A stretch of 64,000 nucleotides of DNA from Methanosarcina flavescens. Lineage in GTDB: Archaea > Halobacteriota > Methanosarcinia > Methanosarcinales > Methanosarcinaceae. The stretch is from positions 558,001 through 622,000 of the forward strand of contig NZ_CP032683.1 in assembly GCF_001304615.2 (NCBI RefSeq), read 5' to 3'. The position numbers were made by a program, and so were the translations under genes. The notes beneath the pieces were generated by a model that was not told the DNA's origin, searched no databases, and saw nothing but the letters and a program-made list of their open reading frames with translations. Below, piece by piece: positions 56,006 through 64,000 of this stretch. Every line of letters begins with the position of its first letter. Position 1 is the stretch's first letter.

Positions 56006-57201
56006 TAGGCATATCAAAACTTTACTGCGGGACTGTGGAACCTTCTGATGCCCTCCGTTATGGAAGGAAATCAAAGAATCTTCCCTCACACCTGTTGCAG
56101 TTCTCAAAAGATAAAAAGCCAGTTGTAGTCTGGAATATGACCCGCCGCTGTAACCTGAAATGTATACATTGCTATGCCCAGGCGAAGGATATCGAGTTTC
56201 AAAACGAGCTTTCGACCGAGGAAGGCAAAGCTCTTATCGATGACCTTGCACAATTTGGAAGTCCGGTAATCCTCTTTTCAGGGGGTGAACCTACCCTGAG
56301 AAAGGATCTGCCCGAACTTGCAGCCTATGCTCGTGAAAAAGGGATGAGGGCAGTGATTTCTACAAACGGGACACTGATAAATCGGGATATGGCAAAAAAA
56401 CTAAAGGATGTCGGGCTATCTTACGTGGGAGTTTCCCTGGATGGCATAAGAGAAACGAATGATAAATTCAGGGGGATGAAAGGAGCATTCGACGCAGCTC
56501 TTAGGGGACTTCATAATTGCCAGGAAGAAGGCATAAAAGTGGGCTTGCGTTTTACAATTAACAAACAAAATGTCGCAGATATTCCCGCAATCTTTGACCT
56601 GCTTGAAAAAGAAAAGATTCCAAGAATATGTTTTTACCATCTGGTTTATGCAGGCCGGGGTTCGGAAATGGTAAGTGAAGATCTCTCCCTTGAAGAGTCC
56701 AGGCAGGCTGTAGACCTCATACTCGAGAGGACAAGAAGCCTGCACGAAAAAGGTTTTCCTGCCGAAGTCCTTACCGTGGACAATCATTGTGACGGTCCCT
56801 ACCTTTATATGAAACTCCTCAAAGAAAACCCGGAAAGGGCTGCGGAGGTATTTGAACTTCTCTCAATGAACCAGGGCAATTCCTCAGGAATAGGTATAGG
56901 ATGCGTCTCCTGGGATGGCTCGGTGCATGCTGACCAGTTCTGGAGACATTACTCCTTTGGGAACGTGCGGGAACGCCCATTCAGTGAAATCTGGAATGAT
57001 CTGAGTGATGAACTCATGGCAGGGCTCAAGGACAGGAAGCCCCTGATAAAAGCTCACGCCGACCGCTGTGCCCGGTGCAAGTGGTTAGAGGTTTGCAATG
57101 GGAATTTCAGGGTGCGGGCTGAAGCCGTATACGGCAATGTCTGGGCAGACGATCCTGCGTGTTACCTGACAAAAGAAGAGATAGGATATGATGAGGCCTG
57201 A
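56002..57201 (+). CDS. ahbC: Radical SAM 12,18-didecarboxysiroheme deacetylase (AhbC)
   Basis: The 399-residue radical SAM enzyme has the CxxxCxxC cluster site at Cys50, Cys54 and Cys57 (CNLKCIHCYA), GGEPTLRKDL and a C-terminal Cys set (GCVSWDG, CARCKWLEVCNG, PACYL) for an auxiliary cluster. Its start MIGISKLYCGTVEPSDALRY matches AhbC, which removes the acetate side chains of didecarboxysiroheme on the way to Fe-coproporphyrin III in archaeal haem synthesis. The operon with cobA and hemD supports this. AhbD is the main alternative, but its N-terminus differs. AhbA, AhbB and AhbD are not in the window. Confidence 0.86.
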   Translation: MIGISKLYCGTVEPSDALRYGRKSKNLPSHLLQFSKDKKPVVVWNMTRRCNLKCIHCYAQAKDIEFQNELSTEEGKALIDDLAQFGSPVILFSGGEPTLRKDLPELAAYAREKGMRAVISTNGTLINRDMAKKLKDVGLSYVGVSLDGIRETNDKFRGMKGAFDAALRGLHNCQEEGIKVGLRFTINKQNVADIPAIFDLLEKEKIPRICFYHLVYAGRGSEMVSEDLSLEESRQAVDLILERTRSLHEKGFPAEVLTVDNHCDGPYLYMKLLKENPERAAEVFELLSMNQGNSSGIGIGCVSWDGSVHADQFWRHYSFGNVRERPFSEIWNDLSDELMAGLKDRKPLIKAHADRCARCKWLEVCNGNFRVRAEAVYGNVWADDPACYLTKEEIGYDEA

Positions 57202-57388
57202 AATTTATCAGGCTTTACAATACTTTTAATTTTTATTTACAATTTGTCTCTTTGTTTGCCCTTTATTCACTCCTTTGTTAATTTTTACTTTACCTGTTTT
57301 TCTTATTCTGAGCAAGACTCCTGCATTATCTTCTTAAAACACTTATTCAGGCTGTTTGCATATTTTTGAGTGAGAATAATAAGAATAT

Positions 57389-57526
57389 AATAAAATAACA
57401 TACAAGAAGATAACAAAATAGCATATAAAAAGACAATAAAATAGCATATAAAAAGACAATAAAATAGCATATAAAAAGACAATAAAATAGCATATAATAA
57501 GACAGTAAAATGACTTATAATGAGAA
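57389..57526. repeat. 23-bp tandem repeat, six copies
   Basis: Units at 57389, 57412, 57435, 57458, 57481 and 57504, consensus starting AATAAAATAGCATATAAAA, with the outer copies diverged. The array lies between ahbC and the lipoprotein gene and runs up to its leader. Confidence 0.88.
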
Positions 57527-57554
57527 AAGGGCTCAGGGGGGGCAGAATAAATAC

Positions 57555-58214
57555 ATGAATTTAATTCCTTTATCCATGACCGTTTCAATAATTTTCTTAA
57601 TTACCTCTGGTTGTATCTCGGAAAGAGAAGAACCGGAAACCTATGATAATGAAACTGAAAACCTTTCATACGAAGGAAAATCACTGACTCCAATAGCACA
57701 GCAGCGAAATAATGCCATTAAAGGGACTCAGTATATTGACAGGGAGAGCTACAGACTGCAGGTCAATGGGCTAGTGGAAAAGCCTCTAAATCTTACTTAT
57801 GAAGAAATAACCACAATGCCTCAAGTTTCGAAAGTTGTGGAGCTGAACTGTGTGGAAGGCTGGAGCTTTACTGCAAAGTGGACAGGAGTAAGGATAGCTG
57901 ACCTTTTTGAAGAGGCAGGGGCTATGGAGAACGCAACTACCGCGATTTTTTACAGCGCGGATGGCTATTCTACTTCACTTGATAGGGATTACCTGCTAGA
58001 AAATGATATAATTCTTGCATACAGGCTCAACGATGTAACCCTGCCCCCAGACAGGGGTTTTCCTCTTCAGCTCGTAGCTGAAGATAAATATGGATATAAA
58101 TGGGCAAAATGGATAGTAAGAATTGAGCTGAGTGACTCACCTTACAGGGGATACTGGGAGAAAAGGGGATATAATAACACGGCTGATGTCGGTGGACCTG
58201 AACTTGAGAGATAA
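57555..58214 (+). CDS. Lipoprotein with molybdopterin-binding (sulfite oxidase-like) domain
   Basis: The 219-residue protein starts with a lipoprotein signal peptide, lipobox LITSGC (Cys near residue 19), and then a sulfite oxidase-type molybdopterin domain: YRLQVNGLVEKPLNLTYEEI, VELNCVEGWSF with the molybdenum-ligating Cys99, WTGVRIADLFEEAG and FPLQLVAEDKYGYKWAKWI. It is exported and membrane-anchored. There is no haem or dimerisation domain, so it is like MsrP/YedY-type or orphan forms; the substrate is unknown. The ATG at 57555 is used because it gives a normal signal peptide; upstream starts fall in the tandem repeat. Confidence 0.82.
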   Translation: MNLIPLSMTVSIIFLITSGCISEREEPETYDNETENLSYEGKSLTPIAQQRNNAIKGTQYIDRESYRLQVNGLVEKPLNLTYEEITTMPQVSKVVELNCVEGWSFTAKWTGVRIADLFEEAGAMENATTAIFYSADGYSTSLDRDYLLENDIILAYRLNDVTLPPDRGFPLQLVAEDKYGYKWAKWIVRIELSDSPYRGYWEKRGYNNTADVGGPELER

Positions 58215-58402
58215 ATAAACCTCATCAATCAAACACCAATAAAAATATAATATATCCAAACTTATAGTATGTTGTCAGTAATGAGACCAAAACAAAAAAT
58301 TGGCAGCCGTTTTATCACAAAAATTAACTTTGGGATGAGAACATACTGCGGGGAAAAAAATACAACTGTGGGAATACTTCTGGAAAATGGGGGTAGTTTA
58401 AA

Positions 58403-59350
58403 GTGGCTTCTCGCCATGTTGATGTTTTAAGCCCAGGGGATCCTTTCAGGGACTGGCTTGTTGAAGAGGTAGTCGGGCACAGACTCAGGAATAAAAAATG
58501 TTCTGTTAACGTTTTTAAGTATAACTCTTCCCATACCGTCTGCAGGTATCAGTTCATGGGAGAAAACTTCAGTGTAATGGCAAAATTTTTTGCCGAACCT
58601 ACCGGCCGATTGAAAGATTATAACCCTCATAAAGGCATGATGAACGAATACCGGAATCTTAAAAAAGCTGCATCGGTAATAAACGTTGCAAAGCCTCTTG
58701 CAGTCAATAAGAAGTTCAATTGCGTTCTTGTAACCGAACACATACCTGGAAAATCTCTTGCCTGGTATTTCAACCATGAAGAAAAACTTTATGAGAAGCT
58801 TGCTGCAGTTGCACACATGCTCAGGCAGCTCCATGAGAACACAAAGGCTTCCTACAATAAGGAAAACGAATTCAGGAATTATCATGAAGTACTGGATCAC
58901 CTGAAACTGGATCATGATACCAGAGAGAGCTTTAACAAACTGCTCGGACAATGGTGGTACAGTTCCCTGCTTAACAGGGAGCATGGCTGTATGGTTCATA
59001 GGGATGTTACCCCTTCCAATTATATTTTTTGCAAAGGCAAGCCTTATGCCCTCGATTTTGAGAGCTCCTGGTTCCATGCACATCCTGTAAGAGATCTCGG
59101 TATTCTTACTGCAGAACTTAAAAATGAGTTCGAACTGCGTAAAGGAGGTGGGTGGAAAGCCGAACCGTATATAGGAAATTTTCTCTGGGAGTATAGCATA
59201 GATGAAAAGCATTTTAAATATGTTACCAGAGTTTTGCCTTTTTTCATGAGTATAGGACTTCTCCGCTCGGCAAGGCTCCACCAGGGCGACTATAAAAGCT
59301 ATTTGATTAAAGAAGCATATGAGTGTTTAAAAGCAATTAATTACATGTAA
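58403..59350 (+). CDS. Small protein/sugar kinase of the APH/RIO-like fold
   Basis: The 315-residue protein has a protein-kinase-like fold: FSVMAKFFAEPTGRL with the likely ATP-lysine, VLVTEHIPGKSLAWYF hinge, catalytic loop MVHRDVTPSNYIF (His199, Asp201) and the metal-binding LDFES (Asp218). It resembles aminoglycoside phosphotransferases and lipopolysaccharide kinases rather than Ser/Thr kinases. The substrate is unknown. The start is a GTG at 58403 with GGGGG upstream. It is followed, after 50 bp, by a HAD phosphatase gene on the same strand, suggesting a linked phosphorylation and dephosphorylation pair, which is inference. Confidence 0.76.
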   Translation: MASRHVDVLSPGDPFRDWLVEEVVGHRLRNKKCSVNVFKYNSSHTVCRYQFMGENFSVMAKFFAEPTGRLKDYNPHKGMMNEYRNLKKAASVINVAKPLAVNKKFNCVLVTEHIPGKSLAWYFNHEEKLYEKLAAVAHMLRQLHENTKASYNKENEFRNYHEVLDHLKLDHDTRESFNKLLGQWWYSSLLNREHGCMVHRDVTPSNYIFCKGKPYALDFESSWFHAHPVRDLGILTAELKNEFELRKGGGWKAEPYIGNFLWEYSIDEKHFKYVTRVLPFFMSIGLLRSARLHQGDYKSYLIKEAYECLKAINYM

Positions 59351-59400
59351 AAGGCAATTAAATAAAGCTTAAGTGAAAGAGAAATGGGGGAAAGAGTATA

Positions 59401-60147
59401 CTGGGAAATTATGAAACTGAAGAAGGCGAAGGTAAAGTCACATCTCTGGGCCATTCTTCCGGGAAGGGAGAGGAGACATTTGAGAGCTGTCAGATAAAAG
59501 GAGTTATTTTTGACTGCTACCAGACCCTCATAGATATCGACACTGATGAGCACAGGTTGGAAACGTATGAGATTGTAACCAGATGGCTTGCCTATCAGGG
59601 AGTGAAAATAAAGCCAGAAAAATTGCGGGACACTTATATGTTTAAAGTCAGGGAAAAAATGGAGGACTCGAGGGAAATATACCCTGAAGTCAGGGTAGAA
59701 GAAATCTTTGCCGAGATCTGCAAGGAGAACTCGATCTGGAGGATTGACGAAAAAAGCCTCGGAGTAGAGACTTCAAGGGTTTTTAGAGCAGCCTCAATGA
59801 AAAAACTCCGCCCTTTCCCCCAGAGCATCAGACTGATTGAACATTGTATAAATATCCCCAAATGCATAATCTCTAATGGGCAAAGAGTTTTCTCCGAACT
59901 GGAACTCCGATTTCTCGGGCTTTATGATTATTTCGATTTCGTAATCTTCTCATCGGATGTGAGATACAAGAAACCTGATCTCAGGCTTTTCATGACTGCG
60001 CTTAAGAAGATGAACCTTGAACTCGAACCCACGTGTGTCATGTCGATTGGAGACTCTTACGAAAACGATATATTGCCTGCAAGGAAATTGGGAATGCGAG
60101 CCATGCGTATTGATGAAGCTTGGGAGCAGTTCGGTTTGAAGGACTAA
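59401..60147 (+). CDS. HAD superfamily hydrolase with non-canonical start
   Basis: The 248-residue reading gives all four HAD motifs: GVIFDCYQTLIDI (nucleophile Asp, at 59512-59514), CIISNGQRVF (motif II), RYKKPDLRLF (motif III Lys) and SIGDSYENDI (motif IV). The first ATG, GTG or TTG in this frame after the stop at 59374-59376 is a TTG at 59557, which lies past motif I. Translation must therefore begin at an unusual codon, most simply the CTG at 59401, 11 bases after GGGGG. The segment before motif I (NYETEEGEGKVTSLGHSSG) looks like real protein. The gene follows the kinase gene. Confidence 0.75.
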   Translation: MGNYETEEGEGKVTSLGHSSGKGEETFESCQIKGVIFDCYQTLIDIDTDEHRLETYEIVTRWLAYQGVKIKPEKLRDTYMFKVREKMEDSREIYPEVRVEEIFAEICKENSIWRIDEKSLGVETSRVFRAASMKKLRPFPQSIRLIEHCINIPKCIISNGQRVFSELELRFLGLYDYFDFVIFSSDVRYKKPDLRLFMTALKKMNLELEPTCVMSIGDSYENDILPARKLGMRAMRIDEAWEQFGLKD

Positions 60148-60760
60148 CTGTATAAAAAGTAAGAAGTTTTCCGCGAAAATAGTGAAATTTTAAAAGCTTG
60201 CTTAATTCTTTTCCTTTTTATGGTTTTCTGCTTTTTAAAGACACACCAGAAAACGATATATATCCGCCTCAGAGCCTGGAGTTAATGCAATGCACATCCG
60301 CAAGGCATGGAAATATGCATAACGGGCACACATCGTAGAAAGGAGAAAGAACCAGCCCATACGAAGAAAAAAATTCCTTCTTTAAACCGGATCAAAGTGA
60401 ATCTGAGCTGAATTCAGGCTAGATTCTCTTCACACATTTTATCTTGTAGTTATTTCTATCCTTTAATTCTCCACACTAAATTCTCACAATTTTCATGAAA
60501 ACTTCTATATTCTAACAGCGTTACTATATGCTGACAACTGTGAGATTGCTATCAAACTGGTCATAAATGTTTTTCCTGTAAACTGATTTCTCATAGAAAA
60601 TGCAATCAAGTAACTCAAATATATATTCCAGAAAATATTGAATTGCTACCGGACAGTAAGAAATTTTTCATTTCACCCAAACCCAGATATATTTAAATAA
60701 TCGCAAGCACTCTAAAACCCAAGAAATTCTTACACTATTTTCCATTCATGGAGTGTCTTT
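60148..60760. other. Intergenic region upstream of valS
   Basis: 613 bp without a supported gene, except a very short ATG frame near 60289. It holds the valS promoter; no riboswitch is recognised. Confidence 0.5.
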
Positions 60761-63370
60761 ATGACAGAATCAGAAATTCCGAAAGAATATAACGCAAAAG
60801 AGGTTGAGGAAAAGTGGATGGAGAAATGGAATCTCTCCATGTACCATTTCAACTGGGGAGAGGATACCCGTCCCCAGTATATCATTGACACCCCACCTCC
60901 CTATCCTACAGGCAATTTTCATATCGGAAATGCGCTTAACTGGTGCTATATTGACTATATCGCCCGATACAAACGTATGCGCGGGTACAATGTGATGTTC
61001 CCCCAGGGCTGGGACTGCCACGGCCTCCCAACCGAAGTCAAGGTAGAAGAGATTCACGGTATAACGAAAAACGAGGTTTCGCGTGCCGAGTTCCGCAGGA
61101 TGTGCAGGGAACTGACCGCAGAAAACATCGAAAAGATGCGAAAAACAATGCTGCGCCTGGGCTTTTCCGTCGACTGGAGCAACGAATTCGTTACCATGGA
61201 CCCATCATACTTTGTAAAAACGCAGAAATCCTTTGTCAGGATGTACAATGATGGGTACATATATCACGAAGAACATCCTGTCAACTGGTGCCCCCGCTGT
61301 GAAACTGCCATTGCTTTTGCAGAAGTTGAGTACGAGACAAGGCAAACGAAACTTAATTTTGTCCATTTTGACAAGGTAGATATTGCAACCACGAGACCGG
61401 AGCTTATGGCAGCCTGTGTTGCAGTTGCAGTAAATCCCGAAGATGAGCGTTACAAACAGTACGTCGGCCAGGAAATTACAGTACCTATCTTTGGGCAGAA
61501 AGTGACCATAATTGCCGATGAGGATGTTGAGCCTGAATTCGGTACAGGTGCCGTAATGATCTGTACTTTCGGAGACAAACAGGACGTTCGCTGGTGGGTT
61601 AAATACCAGCTGCCCCTTATAAAGGCAATCGACAAGCAGGGCAGGATGACAAAAGCAGCAGGCAAGTATGAAGGTATGAGCATTGAAGAATGCAGGGAAG
61701 CTGTCATTGCTGACCTGAAAGCTGCAGGTTGCCTTTATGACCAGAAACCTCTGGAACAGAATGTTGGGCTCTGCTGGCGCTGCGACACCCCTATCGAGAT
61801 TCTTTCAGAACCCCAGTGGTTCGTAAAGATTGACAATGACGGCATCCTGAGAGCTGCAGATGAGATCAACTGGTATCCCGAGTATATGAAAGTCAGACTC
61901 CAGAACTGGACAGGCACTATGGAATGGGATTGGTGCATATCCAGACAGAGAATCTTTGCAACCCCAATCCCAATATGGTACTGCAAATCATGCGGGGAAG
62001 TAATGGTTGCAGAAGAGAGCTGGCTCCCAACTGACCCGAATGAAGCAGCCCCGAAGAAAGCCTGCGCCTGCGGTTCAACCGAGTTTGAACCTGAAACCGA
62101 TGTGCTGGACACCTGGATGGACTCCTCTATTACAGCATTACATGTCACGGGCTGGGAAAGTGAACGCGAGCTCCGTCTGCCTGCACAGATCCGTCCACAG
62201 GGCCATGATATTATAAGGACCTGGGCTTTTTACACGATCCTGCGGAGCCTTGCCCTTGAAGGGAAAAAACCCTGGGACTCTATAGTTATCAACGGCATGG
62301 TGCTAGGGCCTGATGGTCATAAAATGAGCAAGTCCCTCGGAAACGTAATTTCCCCGGAAGAAGTTATCTCACAATACAGTGCCGATGCTTTCAGGCAGTG
62401 GGGTGCTGTTGGCGGCTCAACAGGCTCGGATATAATGTTCCGATGGAAAGACGTGGTCTCAGCTTCTCGCTTCCTTCAGAAGATGTGGAGTATCTACAGG
62501 TTCTCAATGTCTCATCTGAAAGGCTTTGGGCCTGAAGATGCCGATAAATTCCCAACGGATTCCCTCCGTATAATTGACAGGTGGCTTCTGAGTAGGCTGA
62601 ACAGGCTTGTGGACACTGCGACAAAAGAGCTTGATGCATACCAGTTTGATTCCACATTTAAGGCTATAAGAGGTTTTGCCTGGGAAGTCCTTGCCGATAA
62701 CTATCTGGAACTCGTAAAAGGCAGACTTTACGGCGGTGAGCCTGAAGGCAAGAGAGCAGCGCAGTACGTGCTCTACCAAACAATTAAGACTCTTTCGCTT
62801 CTGCTGGCACCATTTATACCCTTCTTTGCGGAGGAACTTTATTCCAGGTTTAGCAATGAGAGTGTCCATACACAGGCCTGGCCTGCAGTCGATGAGAGTT
62901 CCATAAACGAAGAAGCCGAAGCCGCAGGAGAGCTTATCAAGGATATAACAGGTGAGGTCCGCAGGTACAAGTCCGAGCTTGGAATGGCACTTAATGCCCC
63001 TCTGAAAAAGGTTGAGATTTATAACATCGATATAGATACAGGAGATATCGCAGGTGCAACGAACTCGGAAGTTGAGTTGATGGAAGGAGCTCCTTCCTTT
63101 GAATATGTACCAGTGGAAGTAAAGCCCAATATGGGTATCCTGGGTCCCAGATTCAGAAAAAATGCAGGCGCTGTCGTGAAAGCTCTCAAGGCAGAAGACC
63201 CTGTTGCTGTTGAAGCCCAGAAAACATCCGGAAAAATAACTGTCACTGTAAATGACGAGCCGGTCGAACTTGAACCCGAAGCCGTGGAGATAAGGAAGGA
63301 AGTGATCTCTGGCGGCAGGGAGGTCGATGTGCTTGAAGTCAGAGGTGCAGTTGTTGTGATTGTAAGGTAA
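60761..63370 (+). CDS. valS: Valyl-tRNA synthetase
   Basis: The 869-residue class I synthetase charges tRNA-Val. Features are [18 protein letters not shown] (HIGH motif), [18 protein letters not shown], editing domain with [28 protein letters not shown], the KMSKS motif as [10 protein letters not shown], and the C-terminal anticodon-binding domain. The length and the lack of a long coiled-coil arm are typical of archaeal ValRS. The ATG at 60761 is preceded by GGAG (60751-60754). A strong hairpin overlaps its stop codon. Confidence 0.94.
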   Translation: MTESEIPKEYNAKEVEEKWMEKWNLSMYHFNWGEDTRPQYIIDTPPPYPTGNFHIGNALNWCYIDYIARYKRMRGYNVMFPQGWDCHGLPTEVKVEEIHGITKNEVSRAEFRRMCRELTAENIEKMRKTMLRLGFSVDWSNEFVTMDPSYFVKTQKSFVRMYNDGYIYHEEHPVNWCPRCETAIAFAEVEYETRQTKLNFVHFDKVDIATTRPELMAACVAVAVNPEDERYKQYVGQEITVPIFGQKVTIIADEDVEPEFGTGAVMICTFGDKQDVRWWVKYQLPLIKAIDKQGRMTKAAGKYEGMSIEECREAVIADLKAAGCLYDQKPLEQNVGLCWRCDTPIEILSEPQWFVKIDNDGILRAADEINWYPEYMKVRLQNWTGTMEWDWCISRQRIFATPIPIWYCKSCGEVMVAEESWLPTDPNEAAPKKACACGSTEFEPETDVLDTWMDSSITALHVTGWESERELRLPAQIRPQGHDIIRTWAFYTILRSLALEGKKPWDSIVINGMVLGPDGHKMSKSLGNVISPEEVISQYSADAFRQWGAVGGSTGSDIMFRWKDVVSASRFLQKMWSIYRFSMSHLKGFGPEDADKFPTDSLRIIDRWLLSRLNRLVDTATKELDAYQFDSTFKAIRGFAWEVLADNYLELVKGRLYGGEPEGKRAAQYVLYQTIKTLSLLLAPFIPFFAEELYSRFSNESVHTQAWPAVDESSINEEAEAAGELIKDITGEVRRYKSELGMALNAPLKKVEIYNIDIDTGDIAGATNSEVELMEGAPSFEYVPVEVKPNMGILGPRFRKNAGAVVKALKAEDPVAVEAQKTSGKITVTVNDEPVELEPEAVEIRKEVISGGREVDVLEVRGAVVVIVR

Positions 63371-63389
63371 GCAGAAGCTTACCTTTTTT
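63364..63389 (+). terminator. Terminator hairpin overlapping the valS stop codon
   Basis: AAGGTAAGC (63364-63372) pairs perfectly with GCTTACCTT (63377-63385) around an AGAA loop, followed by a T-run to 63389. The stop TAA lies in the left arm. Confidence 0.8.
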
Positions 63390-64000
63390 CATAAAAAATA
63401 TCCTTTATTGCTCAAATTAAGCTTATTTTTTTGCAGTTTTTACGAGCATCTGAAAGCAGGACATCTTAAGGTTAGACTCGTAAACTACTGCTAAACTAAA
63501 TATTTAGTAGCTTCCTAAGTTCACAGATGACCCTTTGGCATATCAGATAGGCTTTAACGGGCAGCTCCTGCCCTACTGAGTTCTGTCCATTCGTCTGTAT
63601 CGGCTTTACATGAAAACGAACCTGTTACAGTGCATTTATTCAAGACCTGTTTAACCCCTGAGATAAAGACCCAGGAGTTTTATGCTCTTCATAAATTTAC
63701 ATTAATGTAAATTTATATGTAAATTCAAATTCCGACTTTAATCCTGCGAACTGTAAAACCTATTTTCCTGAAATAATTTCCCACTATACCGGAATTTATA
63801 TTTCAATGACGGCAAAAATAGATTTTCAGTTTACAATACGAAGGAAAAATTATAAATTGCCCAGCTTAGATTGAGGACTCCTACAAAGTAGAAATTTCAA
63901 AAACGAATCATTTAGAATTAGCCTCCAACTTTAAAAAATTTTTGGCGTCAGAAAGTTCAGGATAACTGTGGGATGATAAAAACAACTATCTAATTTTACA
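63390..64000. other. Intergenic region to the window end, nothing recognised
   Basis: 611 bp of AT-rich DNA with no supported gene or RNA. A small palindrome-like TTTACATTAATGTAAA lies near 63697-63712. Confidence 0.5.

Noticed and set aside
57389-57526. Possible CRISPR array because of six regular units
   Set aside because: The 23-bp units are directly head to tail with no spacers and no cas gene is near.

Overview
The window looks like a piece of a Methanosarcina chromosome (moderate GC, AT-rich intergenic spaces of 300-1000 bp, TATA-type promoters, Shine-Dalgarno sites matching an archaeal 16S tail). Markers are MtrA/MtrH-type methyltransferase paralogs, a formaldehyde-activating enzyme, DUF1724-type (Msr-like) regulators, a DUF1699 protein, a zinc-finger replication protein A, deoxyhypusine synthase, and the siroheme-dependent haem gene ahbC. 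Species cannot be fixed from sequence alone. All names rest on motif and family recognition by reading; no database search was run.

Layout. 1-4.2 kb: end of a corrinoid methyltransferase pair (mtxA, mtxH), a flavodoxin and a PAS-PAS-PAS-GAF sensor without output domain. 4.4-5.4 kb: a complete insertion sequence with 17-bp terminal repeats and an 8-bp target duplication. 6.1-7.7 kb: ilvD. 8-13.5 kb: a regulatory/accessory stretch, all on the minus strand, with two Msr-like regulators, two paralogous 96-residue proteins, fae and a DUF1699 gene, plus a 120-bp MITE that shares ends with the insertion sequence. 13.8-17.7 kb: small and secreted/surface proteins, one with two CUB-like domains and one with eight 14-residue repeats, separated by long empty spacers. 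18.5-25.2 kb: M1 aminopeptidase, a P-type ATPase with altered ion-site motifs, and two DUF1622 membrane proteins. 25.5-29.7 kb: thrC-leuS. 30-36.2 kb: nitrilase-family hydrolase, helix-turn-helix proteins, a decayed arginine decarboxylase (pdaD) just upstream of deoxyhypusine synthase, and a phosphoesterase. 36.5-40.6 kb: RPA plus its partner, and a cation/proton antiporter. 41.5-47.2 kb: four genes giving UDP-GlcNAc synthesis (glmU-like, glmS, glmM, glmU-like). 47.4-51.8 kb: small proteins, an AAA ATPase, RNase Z. 52-53.9 kb: a GH13 glycosidase broken by a one-base frameshift. 54.4-57.2 kb: cobA-hemD-ahbC for siroheme/haem. 57.5-63.4 kb: a molybdopterin-domain lipoprotein, a small kinase, a HAD phosphatase whose start codon is not canonical, and valS.

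The clearest new observations are the IS/MITE pair with intact target duplications, the internally deleted pdaD next to dys, the repeated Msr/small-protein gene set around fae, an 11-bp phased repeat upstream of one regulator, two candidate structured RNAs, and short tandem repeats sitting in the 3' flanks of several genes. No CRISPR array, tRNA or rRNA was found.
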